From: a virus
DNA: 64,000 nucleotides
Reading direction: 5' to 3' (one strand)
IMG/VR virus record: IMGVR_UViG_3300017963_000018
Coordinates: 1-64,000 of that record
Both the position numbers and the translations under genes were made by a program. Below, one piece after another: positions 1 through 7,715 of this stretch; position 1 is the stretch's first letter, and every line of letters starts with the position of its first letter. Under the pieces are notes generated by a model. The model searched no databases. It was not told where the DNA came from and saw only the letters and a program-made list of their open reading frames with translations.

Positions 1-22
1 CGGGCATTTTGGGGGTATAACC

Positions 23-115
23 ATGTTGGTGTATTTCGTTGGTGTGTCGTGCTTCACCGTAGGCGTTTGCTTTGGTTTCTGGCTTGAAGGCCAATACAGG
101 AAAAACTCTGGTTAA
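23..115 (+). CDS. Very small single-helix membrane protein (possibly 5'-partial)
   Basis: An ATG opens a 30-residue reading frame of mostly hydrophobic residues (about positions 2-21) followed by a short charged tail ending KNSG and a TAA. This is the layout of a single-pass phage membrane peptide. The same frame stays open to the left edge of the window, so the real start may lie outside. No family is recognised. It is followed at once by a large perfect inverted repeat, which suggests the end of a transcription unit. Confidence 0.4.
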   Translation: MLVYFVGVSCFTVGVCFGFWLEGQYRKNSG

Positions 116-116
116 A

Positions 117-163
117 CTGCCGGCGTGGATTACTTGCTTGCCCGAGATGATTCACGCCGGCAG
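117..163. repeat. Perfect 11-bp inverted repeat
   Basis: CTGCCGGCGTG at 117-127 is exactly complementary to CACGCCGGCAG at 153-163, with a 25-nt loop. It begins two bases after the stop of the small membrane gene. No T run follows directly, so it may be a processing or stability hairpin rather than an intrinsic terminator. A second hairpin (GAAAAAT, aag, ATTTTTC) lies at 177-193. Confidence 0.6.
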
Positions 164-190
164 ATATGCAAGACATGAAAAATAAGATTT

Positions 191-206
191 TTCTTCACTT
201 CTTTTC
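191..206 (-). promoter_or_regulatory. Reverse copy of the GAAAAGAAGTGAAGA motif
   Basis: Read on the - strand this is GAAAAGAAGTGAAGAA. It matches the purine-rich element found on the + strand before the tail-tube gene, within the late leader at 42045-42060 and after the coat gene at 17206-17222. It lies in a gene-free stretch, so coding does not explain it. Its function is unknown. Confidence 0.4.
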
Positions 207-209
207 AAA

Positions 210-240
210 GGCCCTTCGAGTACACCGGAGGGCCATTTTA
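210..240 (+). terminator. Hairpin with following T-rich tract
   Basis: GGCCCT at 210-215 pairs with AGGGCC at 229-234, and ATTTTATT follows. This is a plausible, rather weak intrinsic terminator in the gene-free stretch before the first operon. Confidence 0.5.
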
Positions 241-283
241 TTGCAAATTCGGTTGTTGTTGTTCTTGTTTTTCTTTACCTCAG

Positions 284-313
284 CCCCCCAGGTGCGTTGC
301 CTGGGGGGTTTTT
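284..313 (+). terminator. Strong intrinsic terminator
   Basis: CCCCCCAGG (284-292), a 7-nt loop and CCTGGGGGG (300-308) form a perfect 9-bp stem, followed directly by five T. It sits just upstream of the promoter at 336-363 and so insulates the following operon from read-through. Confidence 0.85.
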
Positions 314-335
314 CTAATTTTAATCTAAATAGGAT

Positions 336-363
336 TTGACATATACCCGGCTATCTATATACT
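336..363 (+). promoter_or_regulatory. Sigma70-type promoter
   Basis: TTGACA at 336-341 and TATACT at 358-363 are separated by 16 nt. The -35 box is a perfect consensus match and the -10 box is one base off. It lies between a strong terminator and the first gene of the following operon, the expected place. Transcripts would carry a leader of about 90 nt. Confidence 0.75.
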
Positions 364-373
364 GCAGATAGCC
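349..373. promoter_or_regulatory. Operator-like palindrome over the -10 box
   Basis: GGCTATCT (349-356) and AGATAGCC (366-373) form a perfect 8+8 inverted repeat with a 9-nt centre. The repeat encloses the -10 box, so a dimer bound here would block RNA polymerase. The first two genes of the operon encode ribbon-helix-helix-like proteins and are natural candidates for autorepression; that link is inference. Confidence 0.6.
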
Positions 374-387
374 GTTAAGAAAGACCA

Positions 388-443
388 GGCCCTCGGGAGG
401 TTTTTCGAATCACCCGAATCTTTCTCCTTACCTTCTGAGGGCC
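388..443 (+). other. Leader inverted repeat upstream of the first operon gene
   Basis: GGCCCTC (388-394) can pair with GAGGGCC (437-443), closing a loop of 42 nt in the 5' leader between the promoter and the first gene. The stretch 116-461 otherwise holds only the hairpins, promoter and operator listed separately; no further gene is seen in it. Confidence 0.4.
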
Positions 444-461
444 GCACTTTTGGAGACATAA

Positions 462-716
462 ATGCGGAGTCATGAAACCGTTAAGACGTGTCAGTTTTGC
501 GGAAAAGAAATCAAGGGCTGTGGACCCCACGCAAGCCACGAGCGTAAGTGTCAAGAAGAAGGAAACGAAGGAACCACAGCTTTATATCATATTGTCCTAC
601 CCGCCGAGCTGCACCGCGACTTTCAAGTCCTATGTAAGCTCAAAGGAGAGACGCAGAAGCAGGCTGTGATTCGATTAATACAACAGGAGATAGCATGCGA
701 AAATCACAAACAATAA
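462..716 (+). CDS. Small zinc-finger plus ribbon-helix-helix-like DNA-binding protein
   Basis: This 84-residue protein has two parts. Residues 10-30 carry CQFC...H..H...C, a compact Cys/His cluster suited to zinc. Residues about 40-78 have a short strand followed by two helices (LPAELHRDF..., ...ETQKQAVIRLIQQEI), the pattern of ribbon-helix-helix repressors of the CopG/Arc type. GGAG precedes the ATG. It is the first gene behind the promoter with the operator-like palindrome, so autoregulation is likely. The family assignment comes from reading the pattern only. Confidence 0.6.
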   Translation: MRSHETVKTCQFCGKEIKGCGPHASHERKCQEEGNEGTTALYHIVLPAELHRDFQVLCKLKGETQKQAVIRLIQQEIACENHKQ

Positions 717-859
717 AGCAGATAGAAAAAGTGCGTACGCAGTTCCGCCTACCGAAATTACTCCGGCAAGAATTCGGGTCTGTGTGTTACAAGAAGCAAA
801 TCAAAGAGTCTGAGGTTGTCGCGAATCTAATTCGTGCCTGGCTCGCATACCACGGATAG
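695..859 (+). CDS. Second small ribbon-helix-helix-like protein
   Basis: A 54-residue frame starting at ATG 695 overlaps the end of the previous gene by 22 nt. It contains QFRLPKLLRQEF followed by a helix and then SEVVANLIRAWLAYHG, the strand-helix-helix layout of Arc/CopG-like dimers. It resembles the C-terminal half of the preceding protein, so the two may be paralogues that act as homo- or heterodimers. The tight overlap suggests translational coupling. Confidence 0.55.
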   Translation: MRKSQTIKQIEKVRTQFRLPKLLRQEFGSVCYKKQIKESEVVANLIRAWLAYHG

Positions 860-866
860 AACCACA

Positions 867-1313
867 ATGGATAAAGACTATGACCCCGAGGTTTACGTAA
901 AGCTCAAGCTCAGTTCATGGGTCAATGTGCTACACGTTTTGGGCGAAGTGGGCCTTGGGAAGATGTCCAAGGAAAGGGACGAAGTCTATAAACAGCAATA
1001 TGGACAGTTCTTTTCAATAGGGGGGTTCTGGTCACAGATCCAGCACATAGAAGCGCAGGTCGACTACGCAGCAATTGTCCACAAGGTTAGCCTAAAGGAT
1101 AGTTATACGATCGAAGCGCATGACCCACTACTTGACGAAGTCTGCCCGGTATGCGGCGAGGCTTTTGACCTTGGAGAAAAAGTAAAGCTATACGAAGAAA
1201 CGCCACTATCAAGCGAAGATCTCGAAAATAAGAAAATAGGAAAAGCGTATAAGGCCTTCGAAATGGTAATCCACGAAGGCTGCAACCCTGGGACGAAGTT
1301 CGTCAGAAAGTAG
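867..1313 (+). CDS. Hypothetical protein with a treble-clef-like zinc site
   Basis: The 148-residue protein starts at ATG 867; an upstream GTG at 834 lies inside the preceding gene and is less likely. Near residues 103-106 it has CPVC and near residue 140 HEGC, a CxxC...HxxC pair suggesting a zinc-bound fold. The N-terminal half is mixed alpha/beta with no recognised motif. Its function is unknown. Confidence 0.6.
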   Translation: MDKDYDPEVYVKLKLSSWVNVLHVLGEVGLGKMSKERDEVYKQQYGQFFSIGGFWSQIQHIEAQVDYAAIVHKVSLKDSYTIEAHDPLLDEVCPVCGEAFDLGEKVKLYEETPLSSEDLENKKIGKAYKAFEMVIHEGCNPGTKFVRK

Positions 1314-1326
1314 AAAGGAAAGAACT

Positions 1327-1596
1327 ATGCCAAGAGTGAGAACGCGAACCGAACAGTTGACCATTTCGTTTGAAATGAACTACAACAACCTCGACAGGTT
1401 GACACAGCTTCTGTGGAAGGCTGCAGGCTATGTCAGGGATCTGGAGACAAATTTGTCAACGATTCCTGGGGTACGACAGGTTAGTGTCTTGCCAGGGCCC
1501 GCAACACATGGTCGGGCTGCGCAAGAAGAACTTGCAGACCGGATTTCTGAACGTCTCGAGTTGGCCGAAGCGGAGCTGGAGGCGGAAAATGAATAG
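1327..1596 (+). CDS. Hypothetical protein, 89 aa
   Basis: The start is ATG 1327 with GAAAGGAAAG just upstream. The last 25 residues are a strongly acidic helix rich in Glu and Ala. No family is recognised. It overlaps the next start by 8 nt within a run of coupled small genes. Confidence 0.6.
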   Translation: MPRVRTRTEQLTISFEMNYNNLDRLTQLLWKAAGYVRDLETNLSTIPGVRQVSVLPGPATHGRAAQEELADRISERLELAEAELEAENE

Positions 1597-1816
1597 CATG
1601 ATTACCGAGCTAAAAAAGGCTGAAAGCGAAGAAGGCCGTAGATTCCTACTACAGGCTTGGCACAAATTCTTTCGCGAAAACCGCGACGTTTTGCCAGCGT
1701 CAAACACCGAGTGCGGTGACATTAACATCATGCGCAATGCGCTATTCTTCGCGTTTATCGCTGGGTATAAGGTCGGACGTGAACACGAAGCCGAGCTGTG
1801 GGAAGGAAGTGCATAA
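1589..1816 (+). CDS. Hypothetical protein, 75 aa
   Basis: ATG 1589 overlaps the end of the previous gene, and its stop overlaps the next start (TAATG). The product is mostly helical with the segment ALFFAFIAGYKVGREHE near the C-terminus; this is amphipathic rather than clearly membrane-spanning. No family is recognised. Longer versions starting upstream would lie inside the previous gene and are not preferred. Confidence 0.5.
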   Translation: MNSMITELKKAESEEGRRFLLQAWHKFFRENRDVLPASNTECGDINIMRNALFFAFIAGYKVGREHEAELWEGSA

Positions 1817-1950
1817 TGATCAAACTGAAACCGCATTGCAAATACTGTGGGAAGACAAGGATGGAACTAAGAAAAATAGGCGCCGATCTGATCTGGCGTA
1901 AACTCGGGGCCTCGATATGTACCGACTGTTGGGCAAAGGAGCAAAAGTAA
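1816..1950 (+). CDS. Tiny zinc-ribbon protein, 44 aa
   Basis: ATG 1816 overlaps the upstream stop and TAA 1950 overlaps the next ATG, so this small frame exactly fills the gap between two genes. It encodes CKYC near residue 8 and CTDC near residue 36, two CxxC knuckles of a zinc ribbon. Such mini-ribbons are common among phage early genes. The partner is unknown. Confidence 0.6.
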   Translation: MIKLKPHCKYCGKTRMELRKIGADLIWRKLGASICTDCWAKEQK

Positions 1951-2549
1951 TGGAAATCCAGACCTACGAAATAGAAGAACAAGTCGGCGAGGTTGCCGGG
2001 ACTACGCAGGAGATCGAAGCTGAAGCTGTGGCCATGATTGAAGAACTTGGCCTTACGGGGCAATCGCAGCTTATCACACAGGCCGAAGAAGATATTGACG
2101 AAGACGGCGTAGGCGTGCGTATCCCCTACCCAAAAATGAGCCCGGCCGAAGTTGCTATCTATGAAACGCTGTTCCCCGTAAAAGACCCCGTGCACAAGTA
2201 TAGTGCAACGATCATACCCATACGCGTCATGCAGGTAATCCAGCATGCTAAGGGGCTTTTTAAGGGCCTGTTCATATGGCATGACAAGGTGATGAATCCC
2301 GATCCCGTACTGGTTGGGACAAGGGCCAAGCCTGAAGGGCAGTACGGTGATGACTATTACCTTCTTGCACGCTGGGGCGATGCGTTGGTGGGAATCACTG
2401 AACTAAAAAAGACCGCAGAAAAGGCTTTGACGGAAGACTGGAGGCGAAAGATAGAAAAGAAGAAGCTTGAAGTTGCCCAGTTCGAAGCGGCGTTGCCGGT
2501 TCATGTGGCGACGAAGTTGAATGGGGAGTGGGTACCTACCCCGTTCTAA
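1950..2549 (+). CDS. Hypothetical acidic protein, 199 aa
   Basis: It starts at ATG 1950, coupled to the zinc-ribbon gene. The first 60 residues are very acidic. The middle (about 85-150) is alpha/beta with many aromatic residues, and residues 160-185 form a charged helix rich in Lys and Glu. No known family is recognised. Its place in the early cluster suggests a DNA-metabolism or host-takeover role, which is only inference. Confidence 0.6.
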   Translation: MEIQTYEIEEQVGEVAGTTQEIEAEAVAMIEELGLTGQSQLITQAEEDIDEDGVGVRIPYPKMSPAEVAIYETLFPVKDPVHKYSATIIPIRVMQVIQHAKGLFKGLFIWHDKVMNPDPVLVGTRAKPEGQYGDDYYLLARWGDALVGITELKKTAEKALTEDWRRKIEKKKLEVAQFEAALPVHVATKLNGEWVPTPF

Positions 2550-2566
2550 AGAAAGTGGAGAGAAGA

Positions 2567-3550
2567 ATGAAGAGATTGGTTTTGATCCTCGTTTTGTTTG
2601 TGTCGCATCTTGTCCATGGTGCGACGTGAGGGGGCAACACTTGTGTAGTGAGTCAGGCTGGCTCGCTTCAAACATTTTTTGCCCCAAGCTCCTTTTCTAA
2701 AAGTGGTGGGAGAGAGAGCCACGTGTCTATTATATATATGCGTGAAAAGCGTAATAAAGGCTGGTATGGTTCAGACACGTGGCACTCTCCTAACCACGAA
2801 ACGGTCGAAATAAGTCAAACCCTATTGTCGTTTGAGCACCAAATGCCAAACATATGGCCCTATGACGTACCCTGGAGTCTATCCTTCACGGCACCTTATA
2901 TGGAGATTGTCCACGAATATGCAGACCAACCAGACCGGGTTACAAGCGGCATAGGCGACGTTATCGTGTCGGGAAACTGGTTTATCATAGGCAAGCCACC
3001 GGAACACGCAGATATGGAAGCCTGGCTCCGGCTGCCGTCATACAGCCTGATATTAAGCGGGGGGCTGTCTTTGCCCACGGGAAGCATTGAACGAATACCG
3101 GAATTCACCGAAAGCACAAACACAGAAACCTTTATTCCATTGGGCGCCGGCGTAGTTAGGCCAATGATCGGCATTCACGCAATGATCGACTGGGGTGGCT
3201 TGGTAGGGCACCTTCAATTTTCAAAGGTTGCTACAGTGAAGCCTAACCGATATGGCTATGAACCCGGTGACAATACGACTTACAGGGTGGGCTTAGGCGC
3301 ACGGGTGCAAGAAGACGTGCAGGTCGGCTTAATGCTTGATATGTCGCACTTACAAACAGACAAGGTCAACGGAAGAAAGCTGGCAAGGGGTGGTGGCTGG
3401 CGCTGCGCTGTTCAGCCACAAATGCAATGGAGACCTTCGCCAGATTACACAATATACGGCGCGGTAAACGTACCGTTTTACCATTCGTATGATTTTCCAA
3501 CACTGGATAGTAGGTGCCGGCTGGAGATCGGCATTAGGTTTAATTTCTGA
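2567..3550 (+). CDS. Outer-membrane beta-barrel-like protein interrupted by an in-frame TGA
   Basis: ATG 2567, with GGAG 6 nt upstream, opens MKRLVLILVLFVSHLVHGAT, a textbook signal peptide. A TGA follows at 2627-2629. The same frame then stays open for 300 more codons to a second TGA at 3548-3550. The downstream part has alternating beta-strand pattern, Gly-rich turns and a C-terminal Phe (ending GIRFNF), the signature of Gram-negative outer-membrane barrels; it most resembles MetA/phenol-degradation-type porin-like proteins. The GTG at 2648 has no ribosome site and would lack the signal. Read-through, Sec insertion, a nonsense mutation or a sequencing error are all possible. Confidence 0.6.
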
Positions 3551-3630
3551 GTTTTTGCAGCAAGCGTAATTCCAAGAATCAATTCCGAGGCGTGTTGTAA
3601 AAGCGTTTTATGTAACAGAAGGAGGCGGAT

Positions 3631-4590
3631 ATGCCACCAGAATTGATCAAAGTTAAACATCAGCTGTTGACAAAGAATTTAGCCAAACGAATGTTGCGGC
3701 TGAAGACCTTTGCGGGAGACCGGATTTATCGGAAGGCCAGAAAGGAATTCCTTCTGGAGGAAATGAACCAGGGGAATTTCACATCTACGCGGTTTGGGAT
3801 ACTGGTTTTCAGAGGGGACGACTGGCGTGGAAACGGAAGGCATACATCAGAAGCCTTTTTAGACGATAGATGTAATCCACCAAACGACATCATCGTTACC
3901 GTTGAACGCTGGAAGGCCGAGACCATCAAAGACTTCTCTATTTTCTTTGAGAGCTTTGATCAACAGACTAGTGTTCGAGCGTTTGTGGATTGTGCAAAAG
4001 CCAGGGCGGCGACACATCCTCGATTAACGAACATCTCCCGAAATGGGCTAAGTAGGGGGATCGCTGGTCTGCATATGTTTTACACCAGGCATCCAAACCT
4101 GAGCTTTTGCAGGCTATTTGGGAAAACAAAAACGCAGAAAAGTCACCCTACCAAATTCTCGCAGCTGTGCCGGCTAGAAATGATTGCGAAAGAAGTAGAC
4201 GCGTTGTTGTTCTTTGATCGCATTCTCGCGTCATCCCCGAAGTTTATGAATAACCAAGCAATATACTGGGCGATGGTTACGTGTTACAAAGCCTTCCCCG
4301 AGGAGGCTGAGTTGTTCTGGCTGTCTGTACGAGATGGGGCTTGCTTAAAGCCAGATTCTCCAGAGCTAGTTCTCCGGAACTTCCTAATCGATGATACCTA
4401 CCGAAGTTATCGACGGGATCCACAGTCACGAAAAATTCACCATAATCGTATGGTTTGGTTGTGGTATGCCTTTCTTGAACGGAGAAAGGTTCGCAAGCTT
4501 CGCATGCCGAAGAAGTACGAAGAGTGTATTTTGTCAGGTGATCCTAGCGTAAAGGCAATTATTCCAAAGAGGGCAAAAAACAAAATGTAA
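3631..4590 (+). CDS. ParB/DGQHR-like hypothetical protein
   Basis: The 319-residue protein has AAGGAGG before ATG 3631. Around residues 55-110 it reads GILVFRGDDWRGNGRHTSEAF followed by a strand and FFESFDQQTSVRAF. This resembles the core of ParB/sulfiredoxin-like and DGQHR proteins, where a (D/N)GxHR loop binds nucleotide. The rest is helical and basic. A DNA methyltransferase gene follows, so a role in genome maintenance or protection is plausible. The assignment is tentative and no function is proven. Confidence 0.45.
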   Translation: MPPELIKVKHQLLTKNLAKRMLRLKTFAGDRIYRKARKEFLLEEMNQGNFTSTRFGILVFRGDDWRGNGRHTSEAFLDDRCNPPNDIIVTVERWKAETIKDFSIFFESFDQQTSVRAFVDCAKARAATHPRLTNISRNGLSRGIAGLHMFYTRHPNLSFCRLFGKTKTQKSHPTKFSQLCRLEMIAKEVDALLFFDRILASSPKFMNNQAIYWAMVTCYKAFPEEAELFWLSVRDGACLKPDSPELVLRNFLIDDTYRSYRRDPQSRKIHHNRMVWLWYAFLERRKVRKLRMPKKYEECILSGDPSVKAIIPKRAKNKM

Positions 4591-4605
4591 GAAAGGAGAT
4601 GCATC

Positions 4606-5754
4606 TTGCTACAGGAAGAACAGAAAAGCGTAATTTTGGCTCCTGTGAGGGAGTTAAACCGTAAATTCACAATGACGCCGACGGCCCTTATTTTCAATGA
4701 ACCTCCAACCGTACAAGAGTGGCAAGACATTCTTGTGTTTGCAAGCAAAGCGTCTTCCTGCAGCCAGTGGGCTGTGGGGGACGCTCTTGTTTATGGGTAT
4801 AAGCGGTTTGAGCGTGGGCAGTATGAGGAGGCGATGGCGGTTACCGGATTGGAGAAACAGACGTTAAGGGTGCTCAAGAACACTTCAGCAAGTGTTGAAC
4901 CGTTGATTCGAATCAACGACTTGAGCTTTTTACATCATCGCCTCGTAGCGCCCATGGGGGCCGTTGATCAAAAATACTGGCTGGGACGGGCGGCTGAGGG
5001 TGATTATGACGAGAAGGCGGGCTGTAACAAGATGTGGACGGTTGCTCGACTGCGGCGCGAGATCCGGCTTGCGAAGGAAAAAGAAGAAGCAGTTGATGTT
5101 CTGTACGAACCCCAAATATCGCAGATGTCATATGAGGTATGGTTGCCACAGCAGCCCGCATGCGACATTCTTCTTACCGATCCTCCATACTCTACGGAAA
5201 TCAAGGACATCGATGCTTTTGCAAATACGTGGTTGCCCGTTGCCGCAGAACGGGTGAAAACAACAGGGCGCATTTATGTCTTCACGGGAGCGTATTCAAA
5301 AGAGCTGCGGGCTTATATAGAGGCCTTCGAAAAACATGTACTGCCGTTAGGCTTTTCTGTCCCGCAGGTATTGGTTTGGACGTGCGAGAACACGCTGGGC
5401 CCCTCCCCAAAAATGAACTATAAGCTCAATTGGCAAGCTGTGTTTTATTCCCACGGACCCGATGCGGAACCATTAAACTGCGAAAGATTGCTAGAGCAGC
5501 TTTCCGTACAGAAGATCAACGCCCCAGACGGGAGGCAGGGTGATCGATTTCATGCCTGGCAGAAGCCTATAGATCTTGCCTGTCGTTTTGTAAAACATAG
5601 CGCAAAGGAGGGGGATGTCCTCCTGGACCCTTTCGCGGGAACCGGCACACACTTGCTGGCAGGGGCGCGAGGGGGACTAAGGGCGTTTGGTTGTGATGAA
5701 AGTCGCGCAATGATAGATATTTCTGTGCAGCGCGGTTGTAGCGAAATAGGGTAA
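4606..5754 (+). CDS. DNA N4-cytosine/N6-adenine methyltransferase with N-terminal regulator-like domain
   Basis: The start is TTG 4606, favoured by GAAAGGAG 7 nt upstream; ATG 4672 is the alternative. Residues about 35-170 form a helical domain often seen in phage regulators (W..GD.L...LSFLHHRLVA...WL). DPPY at residue 192 is the catalytic motif of amino-methylating DNA methyltransferases, and DPFAGTGTH at about 341 is the SAM-binding motif. Motif IV before motif I is the beta-class order. It probably protects phage DNA from restriction or modifies host DNA. The target site cannot be read from sequence. Confidence 0.85.
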   Translation: MLQEEQKSVILAPVRELNRKFTMTPTALIFNEPPTVQEWQDILVFASKASSCSQWAVGDALVYGYKRFERGQYEEAMAVTGLEKQTLRVLKNTSASVEPLIRINDLSFLHHRLVAPMGAVDQKYWLGRAAEGDYDEKAGCNKMWTVARLRREIRLAKEKEEAVDVLYEPQISQMSYEVWLPQQPACDILLTDPPYSTEIKDIDAFANTWLPVAAERVKTTGRIYVFTGAYSKELRAYIEAFEKHVLPLGFSVPQVLVWTCENTLGPSPKMNYKLNWQAVFYSHGPDAEPLNCERLLEQLSVQKINAPDGRQGDRFHAWQKPIDLACRFVKHSAKEGDVLLDPFAGTGTHLLAGARGGLRAFGCDESRAMIDISVQRGCSEIG

Positions 5755-5773
5755 CACAAAAAATGGAGGTGAT

Positions 5774-6010
5774 ATGTGTAAAGCCAATAACCTGGACAGA
5801 CTGATCGCGGAGGGGATAAAGAGCCAGAATCACAGTTTTGAATACAATATCGCCAAGAGACGATTTGAAGACGCTCGGCGACTACTCGAAGAGGTATGGG
5901 CAGAGCATGAGGACGATATAGGGCTTTGTCGCGATATGGATGGGGCAGTTATCCCGCGCGTGTTAATAGACAGGATCGAGGAGTTCTTGGACAGGACACC
6001 AAAACAATGA
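5774..6010 (+). CDS. Hypothetical helical protein, 78 aa
   Basis: A near-perfect ribosome site (GGAGGTGAT) precedes ATG 5774. The product is charged and helical and lacks Cys and membrane segments. Its stop overlaps the next start (ATGA). No family is recognised. Confidence 0.6.
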   Translation: MCKANNLDRLIAEGIKSQNHSFEYNIAKRRFEDARRLLEEVWAEHEDDIGLCRDMDGAVIPRVLIDRIEEFLDRTPKQ

Positions 6011-6333
6011 ATAAAGAACACGGCGAAGCTGTATCCGTTGCAATTGTGCGAATGGCAAGCCTAATCTCCGAAATTGTCGACGGTATGGAGGATATGCTTG
6101 TCGCGGAGCCAAGTACTTTATCGCTTACCAATAACATGCACGAAACCATGCACTGGATAGAACACGCTTTACGGGCACGTGATTACCCCCGAGCGGTAAA
6201 CTGCGTTCGTGCCCTGGTAAAGCAATCGCTGATTTTTATCTACAAAAATGAAAGGAAAGAAGATGACAGAAGAAAAGCTAGTGAAGGACAAACTGAAGCA
6301 CTCAACAATCGTAAAAACCATGAACCGGGTTGA
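6007..6333 (+). CDS. Hypothetical helical protein, 108 aa
   Basis: ATG 6007 overlaps the previous stop. The first 80 residues are predicted amphipathic helices; the last 28 are highly polar and overlap the next gene by 71 nt, so the tail may be of little importance. No family is recognised. Confidence 0.5.
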   Translation: MNKEHGEAVSVAIVRMASLISEIVDGMEDMLVAEPSTLSLTNNMHETMHWIEHALRARDYPRAVNCVRALVKQSLIFIYKNERKEDDRRKASEGQTEALNNRKNHEPG

Positions 6334-6523
6334 TTTCATTAAAGACGGAATTGCCATAGCAATCTGCTTCCTTGGCTTTGTCACCCTGTTCATGTCAATC
6401 CTCTATGGCAATATATACGTACGTGTCCCGGCGATAGCGTTCGCTGGGGCAACGGCTGTGGGGATTTACGTAAGTCGTCGTCTTAACCGGTACACAGATC
6501 GACTATGGCGGGAGAGGGAATAA
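6263..6523 (+). CDS. Two-helix inner-membrane protein, 86 aa
   Basis: ATG 6263 is chosen because GAAAGGAAAGAAG lies directly upstream; an ATG at 6248 sits before that site. Residues about 27-47 and 51-70 are two hydrophobic segments joined by a short loop, with a basic C-terminus (RRLNRYTDRLWRERE). It is a small membrane protein of unknown role. The next ATG overlaps its stop. Confidence 0.6.
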   Translation: MTEEKLVKDKLKHSTIVKTMNRVDFIKDGIAIAICFLGFVTLFMSILYGNIYVRVPAIAFAGATAVGIYVSRRLNRYTDRLWRERE

Positions 6524-6822
6524 TGTTTTTCGTACAAACCCTAAAATGTAGCATTGTTGACGTATCTAATGGAAGTATCGAAATCCGGAAATCCCCTGAC
6601 CCGGAGGGTAGCTATTACTGGCTAATCTATCAGCCTCATAACCACACACACACCTATATGCTGGTACTGGCATCCGGTACTAATGAAGAAATGTCTATGC
6701 TGGCTATAGAACTATTTAACGCCATGAAAAAGCCACACGAGCAGGGATTTGTGATACCTGATTTTACTGACTATAGCGAAAGAAGAGCGAAGGAGGAATC
6801 ATGCGAAGAATCGCAATCGTAA
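6523..6822 (+). CDS. Hypothetical protein, 99 aa
   Basis: ATG 6523 overlaps the previous TAA. The first 75 residues alternate beta-type strands (one contains HNHTHTY) and the C-terminus is acidic. It has no signal or membrane segment. Its family is not recognised. Confidence 0.55.
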   Translation: MFFVQTLKCSIVDVSNGSIEIRKSPDPEGSYYWLIYQPHNHTHTYMLVLASGTNEEMSMLAIELFNAMKKPHEQGFVIPDFTDYSERRAKEESCEESQS

Positions 6823-7019
6823 CACTATGTTTACTGTGTGGGTGCATAGGGTACCAGAACAAGACAAGGGCCTATGTCTACACACCTATGGGGGAGAAGT
6901 CCTACCGCAATGTTGAAGTCACACAGCTTCACGCAGGACGAATACAGTTCTGGGCAAATGGACGAATTGTGTTTATCCAGGGGGATGCGATCATTGAGAT
7001 TGAAAGGGAGGGGGATTAA
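6801..7019 (+). CDS. Small lipoprotein, 72 aa
   Basis: The N-terminus MRRIAIVTLCLLCGC has two basic residues, a hydrophobic stretch and a lipobox (LCGC) with Cys15 as the likely lipidated residue. The mature part is about 58 residues of beta-type sequence. It overlaps the previous gene by 22 nt, and its stop lies over the next ATG. It is presumably anchored to a host membrane on the periplasmic side; a role in exclusion or lysis is possible but unproven. Confidence 0.6.
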   Translation: MRRIAIVTLCLLCGCIGYQNKTRAYVYTPMGEKSYRNVEVTQLHAGRIQFWANGRIVFIQGDAIIEIEREGD

Positions 7020-7582
7020 TGCCAAACATATGTAAAATCTATCTACGTGGGTCAACGTTTCCACACAAAGACGCGATCAAGGCCTACGAATACGGGGGTG
7101 AACGGCTATTCTCCTGGGATAAGAACGCCAGGGAGTGGCATGCAAAAGTCGTCGAACGTGACGTGCCACGCATACGCAAAGAAATAAACTCCATCGCACA
7201 GGGGGTCAGCGTGCTAATTGATCCCAATAGTATTACGGGGGTAGAAGGGAAAGACGACAAGGCGCCTTCCCCATATATGCTTCCCAAGGAAATCAGGCGA
7301 AATTCCCACGTCCGTGTCGTTGTCCTATTTCACGACCAAGACACCAGCAAAATTACAACCATACCGAAGCCAAACACCGAGGACGACTACTTGCGCTTCG
7401 CTAATGTCAAAGACAATACCTGGGAAGTATTTGTCCCATTTGAAGAAGCTGAATCAACGTTGGCAATTGTTGAACACACCCACATGAAGGCCGAATGCTT
7501 CGTTTGTTATGCCTTCGGCACTCACATGGCCCGTATCGATCAGGAACTTGAACCCATACCGGAAGAAGAAATTCCTTTTTGA
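7019..7582 (+). CDS. Hypothetical protein, 187 aa
   Basis: ATG 7019 overlaps the lipoprotein stop. The N-terminal 60 residues contain KIYLRGSTFPHKDAIKAYEYGGERLFSW, reminiscent of small phage proteins with an alpha/beta fold, and the C-terminus is acidic (EPIPEEEIPF). The acidic tail ending in Pro-Phe resembles tails that recruit single-strand-binding-type partners, but this is speculative. No family is recognised. Confidence 0.55.
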   Translation: MPNICKIYLRGSTFPHKDAIKAYEYGGERLFSWDKNAREWHAKVVERDVPRIRKEINSIAQGVSVLIDPNSITGVEGKDDKAPSPYMLPKEIRRNSHVRVVVLFHDQDTSKITTIPKPNTEDDYLRFANVKDNTWEVFVPFEEAESTLAIVEHTHMKAECFVCYAFGTHMARIDQELEPIPEEEIPF

Positions 7583-7591
7583 TAACGTAAG

Positions 7592-7624
7592 AAAGCGAGT
7601 ATACTTCTATAGACGCTTTTCTTC
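7592..7624 (+). terminator. Probable intrinsic terminator
   Basis: AAAGCG (7592-7597) pairs with CGCTTT (7614-7619), followed by the T-rich tract TCTTCGTCTT. It lies just after a gene stop and before a second hairpin, marking the end of the preceding run of coupled genes. Confidence 0.45.
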
Positions 7625-7665
7625 GTCTTCCTCACGTGCTGGGGAGGCATAGATTTCCTTTCTGG

Positions 7666-7699
7666 GGCCCGGGTGTCATATCCAGCATCCGGGCCTTTT
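7666..7699 (+). terminator. GC-rich hairpin followed by T run
   Basis: GGCCCGGGTG (7666-7675) pairs with CATCCGGGCC (7686-7695; one G:T pair), and TTTT follows. The next ribosome site starts 9 nt later. The terminator-then-ribosome-site layout recurs after the coat gene. Confidence 0.65.
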
Positions 7700-7715
7700 A
7701 CCCAGGGAGATAAAA

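Noticed and set aside
2567-3550. Genetic code with TGA read as Trp
   Set aside because: Many solid genes in the window end in TGA and use TGG freely for Trp, so a general code change is not supported; local recoding is kept as an option.
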